Of a stretch of 64,000 bases of DNA, positions 36,960-46,561 are shown piece by piece. Position 1 is the stretch's first letter. Every line of letters begins with the position of its first letter. The translations under genes were made by a program, and so were the position numbers. The notes beneath the pieces are model-generated. The model searched no databases. It worked only from the letters and a program-made list of their open reading frames with translations, and was not told the origin of the DNA. Source of the stretch: an uncultured Clostridia bacterium (lineage in GTDB: Bacteria > Bacillota > Clostridia > Christensenellales > Aristaeellaceae); contig CAMVAJ010000004.1 in NCBI GenBank assembly GCA_947165425.1, forward strand, positions 1 to 64,000. Reading direction: 5' to 3'.

Positions 36960-39900
36960 ATGACAACAAAGGCCATGAAGCGTTTCCTCTCGGCGCTGCT
37001 GTGCGTCGCCGTGGCGCTGAGCCAATTCAGCGCGCCTGTTTTGGCCGAGGAGATCGAGGAGGAGGTCGTGGCGGTCGTCGAGACCGTCTCCGAGCCCGAT
37101 CCCGCCCCTGCCGCCGAGCCGACGCCGGAGCCCACGGCCGCGCCCACCGCCGAACCGACGGCGGAGCCCACGGCTGAGCCCACCGCCGAGCCGACCGCCG
37201 AACCCACGGCGGAGCCCACCGCCGAGCCGACGGCCGAACCCGCCGCCGAGGAGGAGCTCCCCGAGGAGACCCCCGCGTCCGAGGTGGAGGAGGTCATCGA
37301 CGTTGTCGAGGAGGAGCCCGTCCCGGAGGAGACCGCCGAGGAGGCCTCCGAGGAGGACGAGGTGGAGACCGACACCGCCCTCGCCGGGGCGGAGATGACC
37401 TGGGCGGATCTGCAGGCTCTGATTGAAGATGGAGACGACACCATCATAACGCTGACCAGCGACGTGACCGCCACTGCAAAAGACGGCCCCCTGACCCTCG
37501 AAAAGGGCGCGGAACTGACGATTGACTTAAACGGTCATACGATCAACCGCGCATTGACCGAGCCCGTGGAAGAAGGCAGTGTCTTTGTGCTGAATAATAC
37601 AGCCTCTCTGACCATTCAGGGCAGCGGCACGATAACCGGCGGCTACACAAGCGACGAAGGCGGCGCCTTCTATCTGAACAAAAAAGCTGAACTCATACTT
37701 AACAATGTCAACGTCACCGGCAACCACTCCGTGAACGGTGCAAGCGCGGTGTATTCTGCTGACAGTAACCATTTTAGTATGACCGGCGGCAGTATCACTC
37801 GAAACGTCAGCGACACAGCTGGCAACTATGCAATCACTGTGTCCGACGGCTTTCTTGTGGATGGTTCTGCCACAATCGCGGGAAACACCTCCGCCGGCGC
37901 AGAAGCCAACGTATTTGTACCAGAAGATTGTACAATCGAAATCAGTAATGACTGGCTCGCGCAGGACGCGCACATCGGAGTCACCATGGAGGCTGTCCCA
38001 ACCTCAGAAAGCCCCATTGTATTTACATCCAACTTTAAGAATTGCGCGCCGCTCACCGTCTTCACCAGCGATAGCCCCGAGTACATGGTCGTGCTGGAGG
38101 GCGGCGAGGCCGCCCTGGCCCCCGGGCGGAGGTACAGCCTCACGGCGGGCAGCGCGGCGGGCGGCGCCGTGGCGCTCGACCAAGCGGAGGCCGTGCCGGG
38201 CAACATCGTCACCGTGACGGTGACAGCGGACGAGGAGTATCTTTTCCGCGCGCTGACCTTCAAGGACGGCGAGGGGAAGGACGTGGCCGTCACGGCCACC
38301 GAGACCACCGCCCCGGACGCGGCAGCCGGCGTGAAAACCTTCACCTTCCCCATGCCCCAGTGCGACCTGACCGTCGGCGCGGCCTTCGCGCGGCACATCT
38401 ACTATATGAACCTGAGCGGCGGCACCGTGGACGTGAACGCGGACGAATGCCCCTTCCTCTCCCCCGCGGATACCGTCTGGTCCAATAGCTGGTACTGCGC
38501 GGAGGGCAAAGTCACCATCGACGAGCGCGTGACCGTGGAGGGCAGCGTCAACCTGATCCTCAGCAACAACTCGACCCTGAACATCCCCAAGGGCATCAGC
38601 GTCGTCGACGGCGCAAGCCTGACCATCTGGGCCCAGGATCTCAACACGGATTTGGATGCCGGCAAGCTGAGCATCACAGACGTTGACGAGGGTCACGCAG
38701 GCATCGGCGGCTTCCTGAAAGGGACGACAAGGGGCCTCTGCGGCGACATCACCATCAATGGCGGCTCCCTCAATATCACTGGCGGTGCGGGCGCCGCAGG
38801 CATCGGCGGCGGCAGGAACGCGTCCAACGGAACCGTCATCATCAACGCCGGCGATGTCTGGGCCTACAGCAGCGGCGGCGCGGCGGCCATCGGCGGCGGC
38901 GAGCTTGGAACCGGCGGCACCATCACCGTCACCGGCGGCTTCGTCATGGCCACCGCCCAAGGCAATTACGGCGCGGGCATCGGCGGCGGCATGAACCGCG
39001 GCGCCGGCACCATCACCATCACCGGCGGCACCGTCGCCGGCACTGGCGCAGCCAACGCCGCCGGCATCGGCTGCGGCTCCCAGGGCCTGGACGGCACGAT
39101 CGTACTCAGAGGCGGTGAAGTCCACGCCACCGCCGGCGCGAAGAGCGGCGACGCCCCCGTGGTCGGCCTCGGCAGCGGAGAGCCCACCGCCACCGTCACC
39201 GTGCTGATGACCTACCCCGACGGGGCAACAAAGGGCGTCAAGTATCGCGCCACCTCCTACGGCGGCGCGTCCGTCACGCTGGAGAAGCATTTCAAGGCCG
39301 GCGACGTCCCGGTCTACCGCTCCGATTTCCGCGCGACGGATCTGAGCGCCATCGCAGACAAAAACCTCTATCCCTACGAGTGCTACGCCTTCGCCATTCA
39401 CGACAGCGAGCGCGAGGATTTCATCGCCTTCGACGACGTGCCCTGCACGCCGGGGCAGCCGGCCACCTATACCTTCAAGGATCCCTCGTTCTTCAACAAC
39501 ACCACCCCCTACGAGGGCATGCCCTTCTCCGGCTGGCAGATCGGCGACGACGACGTGCTGCAGCACTTAAAGCCCGTGGGCAGCGAGCTCACCGTCTCCG
39601 AGGACACCCAGCTGACGATCGTGTGGCGTCACACGCCCTGGAAGAACATCCAGGCGCGGATCGACCGCGCCGCCAGCGGCAGCACCCTCGTCCTGGACGA
39701 GGACGCCACCGCCCTGTCCACCGACGGCCGCCTCGAGATCCCCGCCGGCAAGGAGCTGACCATCGACCTGCACGGCTACAAGCTGAACCGCGGCCTCATC
39801 GACGCCACGGAGAACGGCAATGTCCTGATGGTGAACGCAGGCGCGAAGCTGACCCTGATCAACAGCCAGGGCACCGCGGAGCTCACCGGCGGCAGCACCA

Positions 39901-42900
39901 CCGGCTCCGGCGGCTGCATCGTCAACAGCGGCGAGCTGATCATCCGGGGCGACAGCCCGATCCTCATCCACGACAACGCCGCGGAGGCGTCCGCCGGCGC
40001 CCTCTGGAACAGCAACACCGGCACGCTGACCGTCACAGGCCAGGTCACTTTCAGCGGGAACAAAGCCCGGGATCACGGCGGCGCTCTCGCCCTCCGCGGA
40101 ACCGCGACCCTCAACGGCACCACCCTCACCGCCAACACCGCCACGCAGAACGGCGGCGCCATCTACAGCGAGGGCACTGTGAACGGCGAACGCCTCCAGG
40201 TGTCCGGCAACACGGCTTCGAGCGGCGGCGGCATCACGGTCAACGGCGGCACCGCGACCTACATGGGCTGCAAATTCCAGAACAACAACGCGGTCGGATA
40301 CAGCACCGGCATGTTCGCCCACGGTGTCGGCGAGGGCGGCGGCGTCAGAATCGCGGACGGCAGTCTGACCCTTGATAACTGCGAGATCACCGGCAACACG
40401 GCCGCAACTTTCGGCGGCGGCTTCAGCGGCGGCAGCCTGAATGCAGTTTCAAATATCCTGAACTGCACCATCAGCTCCAACACCTCGAAGCACAACGGCG
40501 GCGGCATCTATTACTATGAGAGCAAGCAAGCCACCGTCTCAGGCTGCACCATCACCTACAACAAGACGGGCGGCAACGGCGGCGGCGTGTACATCGGCAG
40601 CAACGGCTATTCCGTCCATATAAAGCTCGACAACACATCCATCCAGTTCAACATCGCCCAGGAGCACGGCGGCGGCGTCTACTTACAGTACAGCGACACA
40701 ACCCTGTCCGGCTTGATGAGAATCCACGACAACCATCTGCAGAATCAGAGCGGCGATTTTGACGATTTCTATCAGAAAAACATCTCCGCGTTTACACTCA
40801 AAAACCTTCACGAAAAGTCTTATATCCGCTATGAGCATGAAAAGAAGCCGACCGAAGCGAATCCGATTGCCATCGGCTTCACCGACAAGGACTATACAGG
40901 AAAGCTTGCCTCAAAAGACCCAGCCTTCGTCTTCGACATAAGCGGAGGCAAAATCTCCTGGGTCACCGGCCTCAAACAGACAGCCGATTATGTGACCAAC
41001 GACGGCGCGGACAGCGGCAGCCACGAATGCTTTGTCCTCCACCCCGGCTACACCGATTGGCAGAGCGGCAGCTGGTATCTCGCGGAGCATGGGATCAGCG
41101 CGATCCCCAGCCGGATCGAGGTTCACGGCAGCGTAAACCTGATCCTCCCCGACGGCGCGGAGCTGATCGCCCCGTCCGGCATCACCGTCCCCCCGGGCAG
41201 CAGCCTGACGATCTACGGTCAGTCCGGCCAGTCCGGCCATCTGAGGGCCGAGGGCGCCAGCGAATACTACTACAGCGGTCCCGCCAGCGGCAACGCAGGT
41301 ATCGGCGGCTTTCAGGGCAGCTCGGGCAGCATCACCATCCACAGCGGTAAAGTCACCGCAGTGGGCGGCAAGTGGGCCGCGGGCATCGGCGCAGGCTCCA
41401 ACGGCACGGCCGGCCCGATCACCATTCTCGGCGGCACCGTCAACGCCTCAGGCGGCAGCGGCGCCGCGGACATCGGCGGCAGCTACTACGGCACCGCCGG
41501 CACCATCCTCATTCAGGGCGGCCGTGTCAACGCAACGGGCACCTATGGCATCGGCGCCGGCCAGGATCAGTCCACGGCCGACATCCAGCTCAACTGGACC
41601 ACAGGCACCAAGGCGAACCTGAAGATCAACGCCAGCGCCTATCGCGGCACGGTCACCCTGCTCAACAGCTTCTCGGACGAGCAGGGGGAGCGGATCTTCA
41701 TGCCCAAATCCGGCGTCACCGCCGAGGATCTGGCCGGGGTCACCCTCGTGGCCTGCTCCGAGTTCAAGGCCACCACCTGGGCCGGCCTGCAGCAGATCAT
41801 CAACGCGGCGAACGAAACCCAGGACGAGACGGTCATCACCCTGGAGGCGGACATCACCGCCCAGTCCACGGACATGGCCCTCCTGTTCGACGGCGGCAAG
41901 CACATCATCCTCGACCTGAACGGGCATACCATCGACCGCAAGCTGGACCATCCCGACTATCGGGGCAACGTGATTCTCATCAGAGATGGCGCGTTGCTGA
42001 CCCTGCGCTCCGCCGGCGTCATCACCGGCGGCTATTCAGAGGCTTGCGGCGGCGGCATCGAGAATTACGGCATCCTCACTGTCGGCAAGGGCGTGAAGAT
42101 CACCAAGAACCGCGCGGAGACGGCGGGCGGCGGCATTTCAAACAACGGTACGCTGTATCTCGAGGGCGGCACGGAGATTTCCTACAATACAGCCGGCATG
42201 TACGGCGGCGGTCTCGAAAACGCGCGCAATAGCACGGTTGTCATCAATTCCAATGCCGAAAACGTCTCCGATGTCAAGATAACTGACAACACGGTGACCG
42301 TCACCGACAGCACCGTACTCGATTACGAAGGCCACGGCGGCGGCATCTGGAACAGCGGCACGATCCGGGGAACCAAAGCCTATGTGAGCAGCAACAGCGC
42401 CCCTCAGGGCAACGGCGGCGGCATCTGGAACAGCGGCGTCTTCACGTTGAATTACCTGTACGTCAGGAGCAATACCGGGGCTATCAACGGCGGCGGCATC
42501 GCCAACTTCGGCTCCATGTCTCTTGAGATGGCCTACATCACCGCCAACAAGGCGACCCGCAACGGCGGCGGTCTCTACAACGGCACGGACAGCTTCTACA
42601 ATAAAACCGGCGTGTTCTCGACATTGGGCAGGGAAATCTCCCGTAATACCGCTGCAATTGGAGGCGGTATCTACATCCAGGACGGATCGGTCACCCTGTC
42701 CGACACCATCGACGTCTCCACCAACACCGCGACGGAGCGCGCCGGCGGCATCGCCTTCCTGGGCGGCAGCCTGAAGGTATCAGATTGCTGCTGGGTGAGG
42801 TCCAACACAGCGGCGGACCAGCGGTCCAACCTGCTCGTCGGCGAGGGACTGACCTTCAGTGTCGGCGCCCTGAACGAGCTGAGCCAGATCGGCGTCACCA

Positions 42901-45900
42901 CCGTGGCCAAGCCCGCCGAGGGCAAGCCGGTCCCCTTTACCACGAGCCAGGAGGGCTTCGAGAGCAGCCATTTCTCCTCCGACAACGAGCGCTACGTGAT
43001 CTGGCCGAGCGGCAACGCGCTCACCGTCGCCACGTCGCTCAAGGAGACCGTGGATTACGCGCAGCCCGGTTGGACCTTATCGAGCGCGGCATGCTATATC
43101 CTCACCCCCTACGTCGATCAGTGGGAGAACGGCAGCTGGTACGCCGTGACCGGGGACGTCACCATCGACACGCGTGTCAGCGTCAACGGCGACGTCAACC
43201 TGATCCTCTGCGACGGCGCGACGCTGAAGATCCCCAGGGGTATCAGCGTCAACGGCGGGAGGGCGCTGACCATCTGGGGGCAGTCCCTCCAGACCGGCAA
43301 GCTGATCATCGACGCGCCCGTCACTTATGGTCTCGCCGGCATCGGCGGCTATCAGACCGTCTCCGGCCGAATCACCATCAACGGCGGTGACCTCGACGTC
43401 AAGGGCGGCTCTAATGCCGCGGCCATCGGCAGCTTCAGGGGGCAGAACGCCGGCACCATTACAATCAACGCCGGCAAGGTGACCGCCTACAGCGGAAGCA
43501 GCGTCGCTATCGGCTCCCCCGGCAGTGAGGGCGGCGTCACCATCAACGGCGGCACGGTTCGCGCCGAGACCGCCAGCACCCTGTACCCCGCCATCGGCGG
43601 GACCCGGATCGAGCTGAGCTGGAAGCAGTCCGTCAAGGACATCACGAGCATCACGGCCATCTCTCCCAGCCTGGGCTACGGCTGCCCCGTGACGCTGAGA
43701 AGTCCCTTCCGGGACGCCGACGACCCGGATTATCTCCTGTCCATGGGCACGATCCAGGATCCCTCCGACCTGATCAACCGGACCCTGGTCCCCTCCGACG
43801 ATTTCGTCGTGAGCAGCTGGAAGGAGCTGCAGCGGGTCATCAGCGAGGCCAGCGGTGATACCAAGGTCACCCTGGGCGCCTCCATCACCGCGGAAGCTGA
43901 CGATACGGCGATCGCGATTCCCACCGGCAAGACCATCACCCTTGATCTGAAGGGCAAAACCCTGAACCGGAACTGTGCGTCCAGGGCCACCGGCGGCAGT
44001 GTCATGAATGTGCTGAGCGGCGCCTCGCTGACCATTGTCAACAGCGCGAAAAGCAACGCCTACATCAAGGGCGGCAACACCAGCAACGGCGGCGGCATCT
44101 ATGTCCAGCCCAGCGCCACGCTGATCATCATGGACGGAACCATCCAGATCACCGGCAACAAGGCCTCCAGCGGCGGCGGCATCTACGCCGCCGGCACCGT
44201 CAACCTCTTTGCCGGCTACATCGGGGGGAACGAGGCCGCCCAGGGCGGCGGGATCTACGTCGCCTTCACCGGCACGCTCAATATCGACGGTGATAAGGAT
44301 ACGATCATTATTACGTCGAACTACGCCACCTCCCATGGCGCCGGCATCTTCAGCGGCGGCACGATCAATATGCGCAGCGGCTGGATCCGCTTCAACAAAA
44401 CGCAGGCCAGCGGCGGCAGCGGCAGCGGCGGCGGCGTCTACCTCAACGGCGGCAAGTTCCTCATGTCCGGCGGCGAGTTCTTCCAGAACACCGCCGATCT
44501 CGGCGGCGGCGTCTATATCAACAGCGGCTCCTTCATCATGGAGAGCGCCAGCTCAATCAACAGCAACACGGCCAGCGACGGCGGCGGCGTCTTTAACGCT
44601 GCCAACGGCGTCCTCGAAGTCTCCGACAAATCCAGAATCATCTTCAATACCTCCACCGAACAAGGCGCAGGCGGCATCAACAACAGGGGCACCACCACCA
44701 TCTCCGGCGGCGAGATCACCGGCAACAAGGCCAACACCAACGGCGGCGGCATCTGGAGCAACGGCAGCCTGACCCTCACCGGCGGCTCCATCACCAAGAA
44801 CAGGGCCGGTCAGAACGGCGGCGGCGTCCTGTTCGCGGCCGGCACGCTGACCCTCTCCGGCGATCCGCAGATCGAGGACAACCAAAGCGACGCCTCCTAT
44901 GGCAACTACCAGAACAATCTGTACATCACCAAGAATCTGCTCATCAATATCTCCTCCGCGCTCCCCACGGCCCATCGCGTGGGCATCTACATGGAGGAAA
45001 TGATGAACTATAACGAACCAGCCATCCAGTTCACCAGCGAACTCCGCCGCGGCGAGAAGGACGTTCCCTTCTTCTTCGACGACATGAACGGTGTGATCGG
45101 TTTAATGGACGGCGGAGCCTGTCTCTCCCAGCCGATCCCCATAATCACAGAACCCGGCGAAGAGAGCGAGGGAGTAAATAAGACCGAGTACACTGCATAC
45201 GGTTTGACCTATACCACACCGCTCGAATGTCCTTATCCTGTCCCGGCGCGAAAGATGTTCGTCGGCTGGAATGCGATACCCACCATCATACTCAAAGAGT
45301 ATGCGTATCATCAACAGCTTATTGAGTCGGGCCAAAGTATGGAAAATCCGGTTGATCTTGAACAGTACACAAAATTCTACAATGCCGGCGAGGGCATCAA
45401 AATCCTCGACTCGATTACGCTGCGCCCGGTCTTCACCCCGGTCATCTACCCGGTGATCAGCGCGGCCACGGCCACCTTCGACGGCAACATCAAGCTGAAC
45501 TTCTACATCGACCTGGATATCGAGAGCCTGTCCCCCGAGGTGCGGGAGGGCTGCTACGCGGAGATGACCTGCAACGGCAGCACCATCACCGTCCCCGTGA
45601 AGAACACCACCAAGAGCACAGAAGCCGGCATGAAGGGCAACCGCTTCAGCATCTCCCTCCTGGCCCGGCAGATCGACGACGTGGTTGAATTCCGCCTCTA
45701 CACCGGCGCAGGCACTCCCCTCTCCCTGGTCAACGCCGCCGGCACCAAGGTCTACGACGGCGAGACCGGCATCAGCTACAGCCTGATCCAGTACCTCGAC
45801 TACATGGCCGTGCACGGCAGCAGCCGCATGCAGACCCTCGCCAAGGCCGCCAGGGACTACTGCTACTGCGCGAAGCGCTACTTTGACGGAGCTGAAAATG

Positions 45901-46355
45901 TACCGATCAGTTCGGCTGTTGACGGTGTGACGGAATCGCAGCTTGCGGCCTATGCCGCGATCAACAACGGAACCTTGCCAGACGGCGTTAAGCTCAATTC
46001 AATCACAACCATGTTCGAGAGTGACAACTCCTTCCGTCTCTACCTGACCTTCGGCAAGGGTTATACACCGGACAGCTTCGACTATATGGTCGATGGCAAG
46101 AGCGTGGAGATCCAGACACGTTCCACAGATGGAAAATACTATCTGACCTATCGGAATATTCCCTCCGCGCAGCTTGGCGCCGTCCATACCTTCACAATCA
46201 CTGCAAAGGATGGCACAACCTACAGCTACGAAGCCTCCGCACTCACCTATGCAAGGTCGGTTGTTCTCAACTCTTCCAAACCCTACATGGTTGCGCTTGC
46301 CAAGGCCCTCTACCTGTACAGACAAGCCGCTGTCGCATACTTCGGCGGAAATTGA
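36960..46355 (+). CDS. Giant secreted beta-helix adhesin-like surface protein (3131 aa)
   Basis: Signal peptide MKRFLSALLCVAVALSQFSAPVLAEE; TAEP-rich low-complexity stalk; dozens of GGGI/GGGV repeats (GGGIWNSG, GGGIYxxG) of right-handed beta-helix type; repeated C-terminal (Y..A...YF) segment. No LPXTG or SLH seen. Confidence 0.92.
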   Translation: MTTKAMKRFLSALLCVAVALSQFSAPVLAEEIEEEVVAVVETVSEPDPAPAAEPTPEPTAAPTAEPTAEPTAEPTAEPTAEPTAEPTAEPTAEPAAEEELPEETPASEVEEVIDVVEEEPVPEETAEEASEEDEVETDTALAGAEMTWADLQALIEDGDDTIITLTSDVTATAKDGPLTLEKGAELTIDLNGHTINRALTEPVEEGSVFVLNNTASLTIQGSGTITGGYTSDEGGAFYLNKKAELILNNVNVTGNHSVNGASAVYSADSNHFSMTGGSITRNVSDTAGNYAITVSDGFLVDGSATIAGNTSAGAEANVFVPEDCTIEISNDWLAQDAHIGVTMEAVPTSESPIVFTSNFKNCAPLTVFTSDSPEYMVVLEGGEAALAPGRRYSLTAGSAAGGAVALDQAEAVPGNIVTVTVTADEEYLFRALTFKDGEGKDVAVTATETTAPDAAAGVKTFTFPMPQCDLTVGAAFARHIYYMNLSGGTVDVNADECPFLSPADTVWSNSWYCAEGKVTIDERVTVEGSVNLILSNNSTLNIPKGISVVDGASLTIWAQDLNTDLDAGKLSITDVDEGHAGIGGFLKGTTRGLCGDITINGGSLNITGGAGAAGIGGGRNASNGTVIINAGDVWAYSSGGAAAIGGGELGTGGTITVTGGFVMATAQGNYGAGIGGGMNRGAGTITITGGTVAGTGAANAAGIGCGSQGLDGTIVLRGGEVHATAGAKSGDAPVVGLGSGEPTATVTVLMTYPDGATKGVKYRATSYGGASVTLEKHFKAGDVPVYRSDFRATDLSAIADKNLYPYECYAFAIHDSEREDFIAFDDVPCTPGQPATYTFKDPSFFNNTTPYEGMPFSGWQIGDDDVLQHLKPVGSELTVSEDTQLTIVWRHTPWKNIQARIDRAASGSTLVLDEDATALSTDGRLEIPAGKELTIDLHGYKLNRGLIDATENGNVLMVNAGAKLTLINSQGTAELTGGSTTGSGGCIVNSGELIIRGDSPILIHDNAAEASAGALWNSNTGTLTVTGQVTFSGNKARDHGGALALRGTATLNGTTLTANTATQNGGAIYSEGTVNGERLQVSGNTASSGGGITVNGGTATYMGCKFQNNNAVGYSTGMFAHGVGEGGGVRIADGSLTLDNCEITGNTAATFGGGFSGGSLNAVSNILNCTISSNTSKHNGGGIYYYESKQATVSGCTITYNKTGGNGGGVYIGSNGYSVHIKLDNTSIQFNIAQEHGGGVYLQYSDTTLSGLMRIHDNHLQNQSGDFDDFYQKNISAFTLKNLHEKSYIRYEHEKKPTEANPIAIGFTDKDYTGKLASKDPAFVFDISGGKISWVTGLKQTADYVTNDGADSGSHECFVLHPGYTDWQSGSWYLAEHGISAIPSRIEVHGSVNLILPDGAELIAPSGITVPPGSSLTIYGQSGQSGHLRAEGASEYYYSGPASGNAGIGGFQGSSGSITIHSGKVTAVGGKWAAGIGAGSNGTAGPITILGGTVNASGGSGAADIGGSYYGTAGTILIQGGRVNATGTYGIGAGQDQSTADIQLNWTTGTKANLKINASAYRGTVTLLNSFSDEQGERIFMPKSGVTAEDLAGVTLVACSEFKATTWAGLQQIINAANETQDETVITLEADITAQSTDMALLFDGGKHIILDLNGHTIDRKLDHPDYRGNVILIRDGALLTLRSAGVITGGYSEACGGGIENYGILTVGKGVKITKNRAETAGGGISNNGTLYLEGGTEISYNTAGMYGGGLENARNSTVVINSNAENVSDVKITDNTVTVTDSTVLDYEGHGGGIWNSGTIRGTKAYVSSNSAPQGNGGGIWNSGVFTLNYLYVRSNTGAINGGGIANFGSMSLEMAYITANKATRNGGGLYNGTDSFYNKTGVFSTLGREISRNTAAIGGGIYIQDGSVTLSDTIDVSTNTATERAGGIAFLGGSLKVSDCCWVRSNTAADQRSNLLVGEGLTFSVGALNELSQIGVTTVAKPAEGKPVPFTTSQEGFESSHFSSDNERYVIWPSGNALTVATSLKETVDYAQPGWTLSSAACYILTPYVDQWENGSWYAVTGDVTIDTRVSVNGDVNLILCDGATLKIPRGISVNGGRALTIWGQSLQTGKLIIDAPVTYGLAGIGGYQTVSGRITINGGDLDVKGGSNAAAIGSFRGQNAGTITINAGKVTAYSGSSVAIGSPGSEGGVTINGGTVRAETASTLYPAIGGTRIELSWKQSVKDITSITAISPSLGYGCPVTLRSPFRDADDPDYLLSMGTIQDPSDLINRTLVPSDDFVVSSWKELQRVISEASGDTKVTLGASITAEADDTAIAIPTGKTITLDLKGKTLNRNCASRATGGSVMNVLSGASLTIVNSAKSNAYIKGGNTSNGGGIYVQPSATLIIMDGTIQITGNKASSGGGIYAAGTVNLFAGYIGGNEAAQGGGIYVAFTGTLNIDGDKDTIIITSNYATSHGAGIFSGGTINMRSGWIRFNKTQASGGSGSGGGVYLNGGKFLMSGGEFFQNTADLGGGVYINSGSFIMESASSINSNTASDGGGVFNAANGVLEVSDKSRIIFNTSTEQGAGGINNRGTTTISGGEITGNKANTNGGGIWSNGSLTLTGGSITKNRAGQNGGGVLFAAGTLTLSGDPQIEDNQSDASYGNYQNNLYITKNLLINISSALPTAHRVGIYMEEMMNYNEPAIQFTSELRRGEKDVPFFFDDMNGVIGLMDGGACLSQPIPIITEPGEESEGVNKTEYTAYGLTYTTPLECPYPVPARKMFVGWNAIPTIILKEYAYHQQLIESGQSMENPVDLEQYTKFYNAGEGIKILDSITLRPVFTPVIYPVISAATATFDGNIKLNFYIDLDIESLSPEVREGCYAEMTCNGSTITVPVKNTTKSTEAGMKGNRFSISLLARQIDDVVEFRLYTGAGTPLSLVNAAGTKVYDGETGISYSLIQYLDYMAVHGSSRMQTLAKAARDYCYCAKRYFDGAENVPISSAVDGVTESQLAAYAAINNGTLPDGVKLNSITTMFESDNSFRLYLTFGKGYTPDSFDYMVDGKSVEIQTRSTDGKYYLTYRNIPSAQLGAVHTFTITAKDGTTYSYEASALTYARSVVLNSSKPYMVALAKALYLYRQAAVAYFGGN
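37122..37241 (+). repeat. 12-bp in-frame tandem repeat (TxxP/TAEP x10)
   Basis: Ten consecutive 12-nt units encoding TPEP, TAAP, then TAEP x8. Confidence 0.93.
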
Positions 46356-46372
46356 AAAGGAGGTATATCATT

Positions 46373-46489
46373 ATGAAGGAAAACTACGAAGAGCTGGAGA
46401 TGGAAGTCATCGTGTTCGAGAATGAGGATATCATTTGCGGCTCTCCCGAACAGCCTGATGATGGAGAAGGAGAAGGGACACCTCCCTAA
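46373..46489 (+). CDS. 38-aa acidic peptide ORF (not in supplied ORF track)
   Basis: MKENYEELEMEVIVFENEDIICGSPEQPDDGEGEGTPP*; strong AAAAGGAGG RBS 9 nt upstream; 17 nt after the stop of the giant protein. Confidence 0.8.
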   Translation: MKENYEELEMEVIVFENEDIICGSPEQPDDGEGEGTPP

Positions 46490-46561
46490 CAGCCAGGATT
46501 TCTCTCGTTTTGCCAAATAACTGTATTTATGCTTGTCAAGCATGAAAAGGAGTCCTGACCT

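Noticed and set aside
37122-37241. Tandem repeat as a possible CRISPR array
   Set aside because: Contiguous 12-bp in-frame units without spacers; codes for TAEP.
36941-37474. Ser/Val/Gly-rich minus-strand ORF with SAVGSAVG repeats
   Set aside because: It is just the antisense reading of the TAEP-encoding 12-bp repeats.
46373-46489. Calling the 38-aa ORF a RiPP gene cluster outright
   Set aside because: No maturase, peptidase or exporter recognised nearby; kept only as a candidate peptide.
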